Assembly: GCA_934675045.1 (NCBI GenBank) | Contig: CAKUPI010000068.1 | Location: 1 to 8,309, forward strand | Direction of reading: 5' to 3' | Length of the DNA: 8,309 nt | Source: an uncultured Eubacteriales bacterium | Lineage (GTDB): Bacteria > Bacillota > Clostridia > Oscillospirales > Butyricicoccaceae | Shown here: one piece after another, positions 1 through 5,442 of the stretch | Position numbering within the stretch: position 1 is the stretch's first letter | Layout of the letters: each line of letters opens with the position of its first letter | Position numbers and translations under genes: made by a program | Notes under the pieces: model-generated | Seen by the model: only the letters and a program-made list of their open reading frames with translations | Database searches by the model: none | What the model was told of the DNA's origin: nothing

Positions 1-406
1 GCATGACGTAAAGGACTGTCAGGAAGCGATGGTGCGGCTGTTTTCCCTGCTGGCCGAGCGGAAAATCAGCGTCGGCGGCATTTTGCTGCCGCCGGCGGCG
101 CAGGGCGGCTCGATTGCCTTTTCGCTGCCCCGCGACTTGCTGAAAAGCGCCGCCGGGGCGCTGGAAGGGCAGAGGGAAAGCCTCGGGTACGGCAGCCTTT
201 CCTTCGATGAGCGGGTCTGCAAGCTCTCCGTCGTGGGGGCGGGGCTGTCGGGCAGCTGCGGCGTGGCGTCGCGCATGTTTGAAGCGCTGCACGGCGCGGG
301 CGTTTGCGTGCGCTGCGTCACGACCGGCGAGGTCAGAATCTCCGTCATCATCGATGAAGCCGACGGGGAGAAGGCCCTTGCCGCCGTGCACGCCGCCTTT
401 TTCTAA
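1..406 (+). CDS. Aspartate kinase, C-terminal ACT domains (5' end outside window)
   Basis: The reading frame is open from base 2 to the TAA at 404-406, giving 134 visible residues. The last ~60 residues contain KLSVVGAGLSGSCGVASRMF, then FEAL, then TTGEVRISVIIDE, and end in a short helix before AAFF. This is the classic second ACT domain of class II aspartokinases (family pattern VGAGM...GVAAKMFEAL...STSEIKIS). The ~70 residues before it fit the first ACT domain, which lacks its extreme start here. Aspartokinase phosphorylates L-aspartate in the first step of lysine, threonine and methionine synthesis, in the cytoplasm; the ACT pair binds the feedback inhibitor. The catalytic domain must lie left of the window. 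ATG 29-31 is internal and not a start. The gene is followed by a strong palindromic terminator, so it ends its transcription unit. No lysC/thrA subtype can be assigned from the ACT region alone. Confidence 0.93.
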   Translation, partial: HDVKDCQEAMVRLFSLLAERKISVGGILLPPAAQGGSIAFSLPRDLLKSAAGALEGQRESLGYGSLSFDERVCKLSVVGAGLSGSCGVASRMFEALHGAGVCVRCVTTGEVRISVIIDEADGEKALAAVHAAFF

Positions 407-437
407 CCGCCGGGCGGGACATTGCCCGAAGGGTCAA

Positions 438-473
438 AAAAGCTCCGAAACCGGCGCCGGTTTCGGAGCTTTT
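438..473. terminator. Perfect 36-bp palindrome, bidirectional terminator
   Basis: Every base pairs about the centre between 455 and 456: an 18-bp arm AAAAGCTCCGAAACCGGC facing its exact complement. Read on the minus strand the GC-rich stem is followed by six T (complement of 436-441), and on the plus strand by four T (470-473). It lies between the convergent stops of the aspartokinase gene (406) and the DUF3048 gene (505), so it probably ends both transcripts, with the better T tract serving the minus strand. Confidence 0.9.
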
Positions 474-504
474 GCTGCGGATTTTGGGGAAAACCGCCCT
501 GCCG

Positions 505-1674
505 TCATTCGATTTCGACAGAGGCCCTTTCGGTGACGACCGAGACAAAGCTCTGGCCGCGGGCGGCCGTCAGCTCCTGCCCGTCGGCGGTGTAAAAGGT
601 GATGGGCTTGTTGTAGCCCTCTTTTTTCCAGGTGATCTCCGTCATTTTGCCGTCGCAGAAATAGTAGCCCGAGCCTTGCCCCGTCGTCGTGACTTCGACC
701 AGCTTGAGACGGCTGTCGGGCACGTCGCGGGTCGCCATGCGCAGAACAAAAAGGTTCTTGACCGACACCTGCCTGTCCTGCCGGGCGTCCATGTGCTTTT
801 CGCCGTACTGAAAGCGCAGATACTGCCCCGTCTCGGCGTCGTACTCGTACCAGGGGCGGTTGCGTTCGCTGTAAGTGACGGTCACCTTGACGGCCGGAGC
901 GCCGTTTTGCGCCGAGTGGGCGCTGCCGAACCGGAAGGCCGAGGGGGAGCCGCTTTGCGACAGGTCGGCCTTGAGCTTGGGCAGGGCGGTTTCGATTTTT
1001 TCGCCGTCGGTGTAGACCGAATGTTCCATGCCCAGCTTTTTGCGGCGCTCGGGGTCGCGGATAAAGAGCGAACCCTCCCAGCTGCCCTTGATGCCGTCGA
1101 TGGAAATCAGGTCGCTGCGCGACGCGATGGCGTTGTAGGCCGGCACGCTGCCGCCGAAGTGCAGGTAAACGGCGCCGTAGCTCTGCGCAATGTCGATAAA
1201 ATAGGGCCGCGCCGAGCGGATGGAGGCCAGCGCGTCGATTTTAGAGGGGTCCTGAAAAATGGCGAGCAGACGGGTGATGCGCCCCTCGGCCAGCATTTCG
1301 TAAAGGATATCGGCCTGCGAAATGCCCCACTGGGGCAGGCTGTCGTAGCTGTTGCTCACCATGAAGGCGACGGGGCGCCGCGTCAGCATTTCATCCCCGA
1401 TGCCGTCGCACAGACCGGTCAGGGGGTTTACGTTGCCGTCGGGGACAAAATCATCGTCCGGCTCTTTGGCCTTGTCGTCGGGCACCGGCGCGGGGACGGG
1501 GTCGGGCACGGCCGTCCGGCCCTCGTCCGGCGGGGGCGGCATCTCCTCTTCGCCGGAGCGCCCGCAGGTGCTCAGCAGCAGGGCCAGCGCCAGAACGAGC
1601 ACGGCAAGCCCTGCGGCGGCCGCGGCGGTTTTGCGCCCGGAGCGGCTTTTTTTCTGGGCAAGGTGGCGGCTCAT
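505..1674 (-). CDS. DUF3048 (YerB-like) lipoprotein
   Basis: This 389-residue protein has a basic N-terminus, a hydrophobic stretch at about 16-35 and a lipobox-like LLLSTC with Cys37, so it is probably exported and lipid-anchored; Thr at -1 is a little unusual. A Pro/Asp/Glu-rich linker follows (about 41-80). Residues ~81-240 carry the DUF3048 N-terminal signature: NPLTGL, RPVAFMVSNS, SQADILYEMLAEGRITR and IRSARPYF, then YLHFGGS. Residues ~262-380 match the DUF3048 C-terminal part, with GKMTEITWKK and a closing RGQSFVSVV. The family is common in Firmicutes, and Bacillus YerB is the named example; its biochemical role is not firmly known. The ATG overlaps the DUF4364 stop as ATGA (1671-1674), with AGGAGG seven bases upstream, so the two are translationally coupled. 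The length is normal and the frame intact. Confidence 0.92.
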   Translation of the reverse strand: MSRHLAQKKSRSGRKTAAAAAGLAVLVLALALLLSTCGRSGEEEMPPPPDEGRTAVPDPVPAPVPDDKAKEPDDDFVPDGNVNPLTGLCDGIGDEMLTRRPVAFMVSNSYDSLPQWGISQADILYEMLAEGRITRLLAIFQDPSKIDALASIRSARPYFIDIAQSYGAVYLHFGGSVPAYNAIASRSDLISIDGIKGSWEGSLFIRDPERRKKLGMEHSVYTDGEKIETALPKLKADLSQSGSPSAFRFGSAHSAQNGAPAVKVTVTYSERNRPWYEYDAETGQYLRFQYGEKHMDARQDRQVSVKNLFVLRMATRDVPDSRLKLVEVTTTGQGSGYYFCDGKMTEITWKKEGYNKPITFYTADGQELTAARGQSFVSVVTERASVEIE

Positions 1675-2240
1675 GCTTTGTCCTCCTGCTTAAAGGGGGA
1701 ATCGCTGCCGTCGGTCAGCAGCAGGGCGATCATTTTCTGGTAAATGTCCTCGGCGTTTTTGCGGAAGTTCTCTTCCAGCAGCGTGCACTGGCGCTGGGTA
1801 AAAACCATCATGTTGACGCCGGCGACCAGCCCCTTTTTGCCGCTGATTTCCAGCGTGACGTTAAAGGTTCCGTCCTCGTTTTCGACGTGCTCGGTCTTGA
1901 TGGTGGCGTCGCGCTCGATTTTGCGGACGACGCGAATGGCGGCGGCCTGCGCCTTGTCGCGCACGCTGGCGCGCAGCTCGTTCTGCGCGGCGTCCAGCAC
2001 CTTCTGCGCCTTGCCCGTCAGAATGTACTGCTTTTCGGTGCCCGTGTCCACACAGGCGATCAATCCCTGATCGATGAGGGCGTGAAAGGCCTCGGAAAAC
2101 TCAAAATACCCGAAGCCGTCGTCGATAAAGACAATTTCGAGCAGATCGGCCTCGCTGATGGCAAAGGGCAGAAAGGACATGCAGAACAAGATGAGGTAGC
2201 GGATATCTTTTTGTTCGCGGATGTAACCGTATCTGGCCAC
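1671..2240 (-). CDS. DUF4364 family protein
   Basis: This 189-residue cytoplasmic protein matches DUF4364, found almost only in Clostridia. It opens with YGYIREQKDIRYLILFCM and a helical segment (about 10-60), followed by FHALIDQGLI and a short beta hairpin up to YILTGKA, an arrangement like a winged helix-turn-helix. Residues ~85-189 form a basic helix (DKAQAAAIRVVRKIERDA), strands around GTFNVTLEI, and a helix ending near QKMIALLL. A DNA-binding or regulatory role is plausible from the fold resemblance but is not established for the family. The start is GTG, supported by GGGAGGTG five bases upstream (2246-2253) and by a promoter immediately before it. It is the first gene of a two-gene operon with the DUF3048 lipoprotein, overlapping it by four bases. 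Confidence 0.88.
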   Translation of the reverse strand: MARYGYIREQKDIRYLILFCMSFLPFAISEADLLEIVFIDDGFGYFEFSEAFHALIDQGLIACVDTGTEKQYILTGKAQKVLDAAQNELRASVRDKAQAAAIRVVRKIERDATIKTEHVENEDGTFNVTLEISGKKGLVAGVNMMVFTQRQCTLLEENFRKNAEDIYQKMIALLLTDGSDSPFKQEDKA

Positions 2241-2245
2241 AAAAA

Positions 2246-2293
2246 CACCTCCCGTGTTCTTTCAGTATACCACAAAAGCAGGGGCGCAGACAA
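2246..2293 (-). promoter_or_regulatory. Promoter and RBS of the DUF4364-DUF3048 operon
   Basis: Read on the minus strand there is TTGTCT (2288-2293), an 18-bp spacer and TATACT (2264-2269). The TG dinucleotide one base before TATACT makes an extended -10. The predicted start of transcription is near 2257, leaving a short leader that begins just before the ribosome binding site GGGAGGTG (2246-2253). Confidence 0.75.
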
Positions 2294-2366
2294 CAGGCAA
2301 AGCAAGAGGGATTTTTGTGAACAAAAGGAGGAGATCGCGAATAAAATGAGGGTGAGGTGAGGCCGT

Positions 2367-3035
2367 ATGACGGAAAAAGGCTGCGCGCCGGCGCAGGTTG
2401 AATCGCGGACGCTGAGCGGAACGGCGGGGGCGTGCGCCGGGGCGCTGCGCGTCGACATCGAATATCCGGTTTTTTCGGGCTGTATGCATGCATCCGAGCT
2501 GAACGCCTTTTATCGACGCCGCGCCGAAGGGCGTTACCGCGCCTGCGGGGGTCTGCCGCGCCACCATGCCGAACGGCAGCGGCGCCTGCGGCAGGACGCG
2601 GGGGAAGCGGAGCCGCTGCGCGCCGGCAGCTCCTTCAGCGTCATGTACAACCGCGGCGGGCTGCTGTCGGTTCTGTGCGACAGCTGGGAAGAGCTGGGCT
2701 GCGCGGGCAGCTTTCTGCGCCGCGAGGCGCACACGTGGCACCTGCCGTCGGGCCGTGCGGTGCCGGCGGGGTGGTTCTTTCGGCGCGGAAGCCCCTGGCG
2801 GCAGCGGGCGGCCGAGCAGATTGCCCGGCAAATCGCCGAGTACGAGGCCGGGCAGGAGGGAGCCTTTTTTGCCGGGGCGCAAAGGGAATGCCGCAGGCTG
2901 CGGGGGTATTATCTGGCCGACGACGGCATGGTGTTTTATTACCCCGCCGAATGGATCGGGCCGCGGAGCATGGGCGTTCCTTCCTTTCTGGTGCGCTACG
3001 CCGACTTCGGCGGCATGCTGGCCCGCCCGCTGTAA
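2367..3035 (+). CDS. DUF3298/DUF4163 domain protein without membrane anchor
   Basis: The 222-residue protein ends in YYLADDGMVFYYPAEWIGPR then SMGVPSFLVRY (about 181-211). This is the DUF3298 signature, in which a 'DDG-hydrophobic-YF' strand is followed by 'iGP..mGvp.f.v.y'. Residues ~26-130 (from ALRVDIEYPVFSG on) fit the preceding DUF4163 part: a strand pair, a helix, then SFSVMYNRGGLLSVLCD. In RsiV-type anti-sigma factors this module lies outside the cell behind a membrane helix. Here there is neither a signal peptide nor a TM segment, and the protein is Arg-rich, so it is probably cytoplasmic. ATG 2367 has AGGTGA six bases upstream (2355-2360), and an in-frame TGA at 2358-2360 rules out an earlier start. 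It is divergent from DUF4364 and lies 97 bp before the signal-peptidase-like gene. I see no clear sigma-A promoter for it. Its role is unknown. Confidence 0.85.
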   Translation: MTEKGCAPAQVESRTLSGTAGACAGALRVDIEYPVFSGCMHASELNAFYRRRAEGRYRACGGLPRHHAERQRRLRQDAGEAEPLRAGSSFSVMYNRGGLLSVLCDSWEELGCAGSFLRREAHTWHLPSGRAVPAGWFFRRGSPWRQRAAEQIARQIAEYEAGQEGAFFAGAQRECRRLRGYYLADDGMVFYYPAEWIGPRSMGVPSFLVRYADFGGMLARPL

Positions 3036-3044
3036 AAGGGTGCC

Positions 3045-3073
3045 TTTACACCCGGCGGCGAATGTGGTAAACT
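3045..3073 (+). promoter_or_regulatory. Sigma-A-type promoter of the 3133/3703 gene pair
   Basis: TTTACA (3045-3050), a 17-bp spacer and TAAACT (3068-3073), with an extended -10 TG at 3065-3066. Transcription should start near 3080, about 50 bases before the ATG at 3133. Two small inverted repeats surround it: GGGTG/CACCC (3038-3042/3049-3053) overlapping the -35, and CTGTT/AACAG (3072-3076/3080-3084) over the start. Either could be an operator; neither is long enough to be sure. Confidence 0.7.
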
Positions 3074-3132
3074 GTTAGAAACAGCTTGGGCGCTTTGAGG
3101 CCCGAAGCGCGGAAGGCGGGGAGCAACCGGGT

Positions 3133-3687
3133 ATGCATGTCGCGAAAAAAGCAAGGTGGAAAGGCGCTTTGGCGGCCGCGGCCGCCGTGGTGCTCCTGCT
3201 GTGTACATATCTGACCCTGTCGCCGGGCAGCCTTTTTTTGCCGGGGCTTGCCTTTGACGTCTGCGCCGCCGACGGCCCCGGAGCGGGGCTGCGCGCGGGC
3301 AGCGCCCTTGTCGTTCGGCTGGGAGCCGCGCCCCACGCCGGCGCGCTGGCCGTCTGGCAGGACGCCGGGGAATGGAAGGCGGGCCGCGTGGCCGAGGTGC
3401 AGGACGGTCTGGCCGTCATGGACGGCGGAGAAAGCGTGGCCGTGCAGGAGCTGGCCGGAAACGCCGAGTACGAGATTTTTGCGCTGGGCGCCTGCATCGG
3501 CGCGCTGTCCGGCCAGCCCGGCCGGTATCTGGTCTGGGCGGCCGACGGGCTGTATGTTTTCGGCTGGTGCGTCTGGGGGCTGACGCTGCCGGGCCGCAGG
3601 CGCCGCCGCCGCAAAGCCGAGCTCATCCGGCTGTTTGAACAGTACGGGGCCCAATACGACCTCGAGGAAGAGGGCGTGGAGTATTAA
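3133..3687 (+). CDS. Two-TM protein resembling a catalytically dead signal peptidase I (SipW/S26B-like)
   Basis: The protein has 184 residues. A basic N-terminus (HVAKKARWK) leads into TM1 (about 10-29). A predicted extracytoplasmic domain spans ~38-128, TM2 is ~132-152, and the tail begins with six Arg and a Lys and ends acidic (EEEGVEY). The order TM, small beta domain, TM, basic tail is that of SipW-type signal peptidases. GLRAGSALVVRLG can be laid over the family's 'P.l.aGslvvv' after the catalytic Ser, KAGRVAEVQDG over the '(T)HRVVEv.dg' strand, and IFALGACIGAL over 'G.v...ip.lG.l'. However, there is no Ser-Met pair and no His/Lys of the catalytic dyad, so if related it is not a peptidase. 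This is fold-level reasoning by eye and the protein may belong to another family. The start is supported by position; the RBS (GGGGAG, 3117-3122) is modest. It sits 15 bp before the small membrane protein gene. Confidence 0.8.
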   Translation: MHVAKKARWKGALAAAAAVVLLLCTYLTLSPGSLFLPGLAFDVCAADGPGAGLRAGSALVVRLGAAPHAGALAVWQDAGEWKAGRVAEVQDGLAVMDGGESVAVQELAGNAEYEIFALGACIGALSGQPGRYLVWAADGLYVFGWCVWGLTLPGRRRRRRKAELIRLFEQYGAQYDLEEEGVEY

Positions 3688-3702
3688 CGCGGAGGAAAGG
3701 TC

Positions 3703-3852
3703 ATGTATTACGGAAACGGGCCGCGCAAGCGGCATCAGTACTCCCCCACGGAAAAGAAAAACATCGCCAAGTTTACGGTTTTTGTCATCTTTATGGTAGG
3801 CTGCGGCATGGCCTTTGGCCTGTTTCTGCTCAAGCTGATGTCCTACCGGTAA
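3703..3852 (+). CDS. Small single-TM membrane protein, 49 residues
   Basis: ATG 3703 to TAA 3850-3852 encodes 49 residues. A basic, polar start (YYGNGPRKRHQYSPTEKKN) precedes a hydrophobic segment at about 24-43 (FTVFVIFMVGCGMAFGLFLL) and a short tail KLMSYR. The charges predict a cytoplasmic N-terminus. A strong RBS (GGAGG, 3691-3695) stands seven bases before the ATG. The gene begins 15 bp after the signal-peptidase-like gene and is followed within about 22 bp by the terminator hairpin, so the two form an operon. I do not recognise the family. Small basic single-helix proteins are often partners of larger membrane proteins, but nothing here shows which. Confidence 0.82.
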   Translation: MYYGNGPRKRHQYSPTEKKNIAKFTVFVIFMVGCGMAFGLFLLKLMSYR

Positions 3853-3873
3853 CGGCGCACAGCACAGCCGATA

Positions 3874-3909
3874 AAAAGGACTGCAATCTTTTCAGATTGC
3901 GGTCCTTTT
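3874..3909. terminator. Bidirectional intrinsic terminator
   Basis: A 16-bp stem (3874-3889 with 3894-3909, one G-T wobble at 3882/3901) closes a four-base loop TTTC. T-rich tails follow in both directions: CCTTTTCTTGTGTTTTT on plus, TTTTTAT on minus. It lies between the stop of the small membrane protein (3852) and the stop of the anti-sigma gene (3927) and probably serves both. Confidence 0.92.
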
Positions 3910-3926
3910 CTTGTGTTTTTGCGCGT

Positions 3927-4826
3927 TCAGCGGTCGAGCAGGCTGCCCTCGCGCACCAGGCCGGAGAGAATGCTCGGGGGAATGATAAAGACGGAGGAGC
4001 CTGTGGAGCCGGGGCCGACCTCGTACTTGTCAAAGGAAATGGCCAGCTCGCCCTTTGCATCGACATAAAACTGCTGATCGGCGGCGATGGCGGTGAACCT
4101 CCACTTTTCAAACTCGCTGTCAAGCCAGTAAAGAACGCTTTCGTCGGCCGCCATCCTGTCGCGCATCTGGCGGATAATTTCCTCGCTGATGGGCGTGATG
4201 TAGTCGGCGCCGTCCGTGAACAGAGAGCGCAGCGAGACCAGCGCGCCGGACTGCTTGTCGATGTTGTAAAAGGTGGTGTACTCCTGCGCGCTCGCCATGA
4301 TGATGGTGGTCACGATGGAAATGGTCAGCTGCCGGTCGCTGTTGACCAGCACCTCGTAGGTCGAGGTGATGGTTTCGTGCCCGTCGCCGCCGCTCAGGGC
4401 GGAGACGGCCGCGACGTCGGCCTCGTACTGGGCGATGATCTGCTCGGCGTGCCGGTCGAAATGGGCGTTGATTTCCGCCTCGAGCACTGGGTCGCCCAGA
4501 CCGCTGATGTGGGGCGATTCCAGCTTGAGCTCGACGCCCTTTTCACTGGCCTGATAGTCGCGGAACTTGAAGATGCTGATAAACTGGCTCAAAACCGGAA
4601 TGCCAGTCAGCGCCGCGGCGGCCGAGGCGCTGGTGTTGACGGCGATGCAGAGGGCCAGAAGGGCGGCCACGGCGCTGCCGCCGAGGCGGCGCAGCCAGAT
4701 GACGCCGCCGCGCCTGCGGGGCGGATGAGCGGTCAGCTCCGCAAGCCTGCGGCGAAGCTCGTCGGGGGCCTGCTGGCTTTCGTACTGTTCGCGCATGCCG
4801 CGCAGGGCTTCTTTGAGCTTTGACAT
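3927..4826 (-). CDS. rsiV: RsiV-like membrane anti-sigma factor (DUF4163/DUF3298)
   Basis: The 299-residue protein has a cytoplasmic N-terminal part (about 1-46, helical, with ELRRRLAEL and a basic PPRRR patch) that would bind the sigma factor. One TM segment (about 48-64) follows, then a large extracytoplasmic region (about 75-290). Directly after the TM comes NTSASAAAAL with an Ala-Ser-Ala (67-69), a good signal-peptidase cleavage motif. The C-terminal region shows the DUF3298 pattern: FTAIAADQQFYVDAKGELAI, then FDKYEVGPGSTGSSVFIIP. In Bacillus subtilis RsiV this domain binds lysozyme and signal peptidase then cuts the protein, releasing SigV. The same mechanism here is an inference. ATG 4824-4826 has AGGAGG (4837-4842), which overlaps the sigma gene stop codon, so the two are a coupled operon (15-bp gap). 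The DUF3298 fold is sure; the exact inducer is not. Confidence 0.9.
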   Translation of the reverse strand: MSKLKEALRGMREQYESQQAPDELRRRLAELTAHPPRRRGGVIWLRRLGGSAVAALLALCIAVNTSASAAAALTGIPVLSQFISIFKFRDYQASEKGVELKLESPHISGLGDPVLEAEINAHFDRHAEQIIAQYEADVAAVSALSGGDGHETITSTYEVLVNSDRQLTISIVTTIIMASAQEYTTFYNIDKQSGALVSLRSLFTDGADYITPISEEIIRQMRDRMAADESVLYWLDSEFEKWRFTAIAADQQFYVDAKGELAISFDKYEVGPGSTGSSVFIIPPSILSGLVREGSLLDR

Positions 4827-4841
4827 GGGGGATAGACCTCC

Positions 4842-5324
4842 TTACAAAACCGACTTGTCAAGCTCGCGGCGGAGCGTGCGCAGCGCCGAATAGAGCCGGG
4901 TCTTGACGGTGCTGAGGTTCATTTGCATGACGTCGGCAATTTCGGAAAGCTGCTTGTCTTCAAAAAAGCGGAGAATGACAATGGTGCGGCTTTTTTCATC
5001 AAGAACGTCGAGCAGGTCGAGCGCGTACAGATCGCCGTGGCTGTCCTCGCGCCCCTCGTCAAGCTCCGGCAGCCCGATGACTTCGCGCTTTCGCTTGCGC
5101 AGAAAGTCAAGGGCGGTGTTGACGGTGACGCGGTAGAGCATGGTGCCGATGTACTCGGGCTGCTTGATCTTATCCTGATACTGGAGCAGCTTGCAGGCGG
5201 CCTCCTGCACAATGTCCATGGCGTCCTCCTCGTTTTTGACATAGCGAAAAGCCAGGCGGTACAGCCGGTCGGTGTTGTCGGTTACTTGTCGGCAGAGAAG
5301 CTCGGAAATATCCGGGTTTTTCAA
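4842..5324 (-). CDS. sigV: ECF RNA polymerase sigma factor (SigV-like), TTG start
   Basis: From the preferred start it has 160 residues. Region 2 (about 15-80) contains YRLAFRYVKNEEDAMDIVQE and ends in DFLRKRKRE, which recognises the -10. Region 4 (about 103-157) contains LDEKSRTIVILRFFED, QLSEIADVMQ and STVKTRLYSALRTLRREL, the helix-turn-helix for the -35. The frame is open further upstream to a GTG at 5409-5411, but that extension (RLHQTFSPCAASKKYPGRR) is unlike sigma N-termini and has no RBS. TTG 5322-5324 has AGGAGG nine bases upstream (5334-5339) and makes a protein starting KNPDISELLCRQ, and the ECF promoter at 5374-5400 lies inside the longer version. It is the first gene of the sigma/anti-sigma pair and probably autoregulated. 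The symbol is by family resemblance only. Confidence 0.93.
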   Translation of the reverse strand: MKNPDISELLCRQVTDNTDRLYRLAFRYVKNEEDAMDIVQEAACKLLQYQDKIKQPEYIGTMLYRVTVNTALDFLRKRKREVIGLPELDEGREDSHGDLYALDLLDVLDEKSRTIVILRFFEDKQLSEIADVMQMNLSTVKTRLYSALRTLRRELDKSVL

Positions 5325-5333
5325 AAAAAGGCG

Positions 5334-5400
5334 CCTCCTCCCGGCTGCTGCTCGGCGTCCGGGGTACTTTTTAGACGCGGCGCAGGGCGAAAAAGTTTGA
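5334..5400 (-). promoter_or_regulatory. ECF-type (autoregulatory) promoter and RBS of the sigma factor gene
   Basis: Read on the minus strand: TCAAACTTTTT, with the AAAC-containing hexamer at 5395-5400, a 17-bp spacer and CGTCTAA with CGTC at 5374-5377. This is the form of SigV/SigW-group promoters (TGAAAC, about 16-17 bp, CGTC/CGTA), with one mismatch in the -35. Transcription would start near 5366, leaving a ~40-base leader with AGGAGG at 5334-5339 and the TTG at 5324. It implies positive autoregulation. Confidence 0.75.
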
Positions 5401-5442
5401 TGAAGCCGCACCCCGGCGCAGGCGGGTGCCGGAGCGGGGCGT

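Noticed and set aside
472..1743. A 423-codon open frame on the plus strand
   Set aside because: It mirrors the DUF3048 gene, whose minus-strand product has clear family motifs and a lipobox; the plus-strand product is low-complexity Gly/Ala/Arg/Val.
3038..3053. GGGTG/CACCC inverted repeat as terminator of the 2367 gene
   Set aside because: The stem is only five pairs and has no T tract; it overlaps the -35 of the next promoter instead.
3897..4823. A 308-codon open frame on the plus strand
   Set aside because: It is the shadow of the anti-sigma gene and starts inside the terminator hairpin.
5325..5411. GTG at 5411 as start of the sigma factor
   Set aside because: No RBS, an extension unlike ECF N-termini, and the ECF promoter lies within it.
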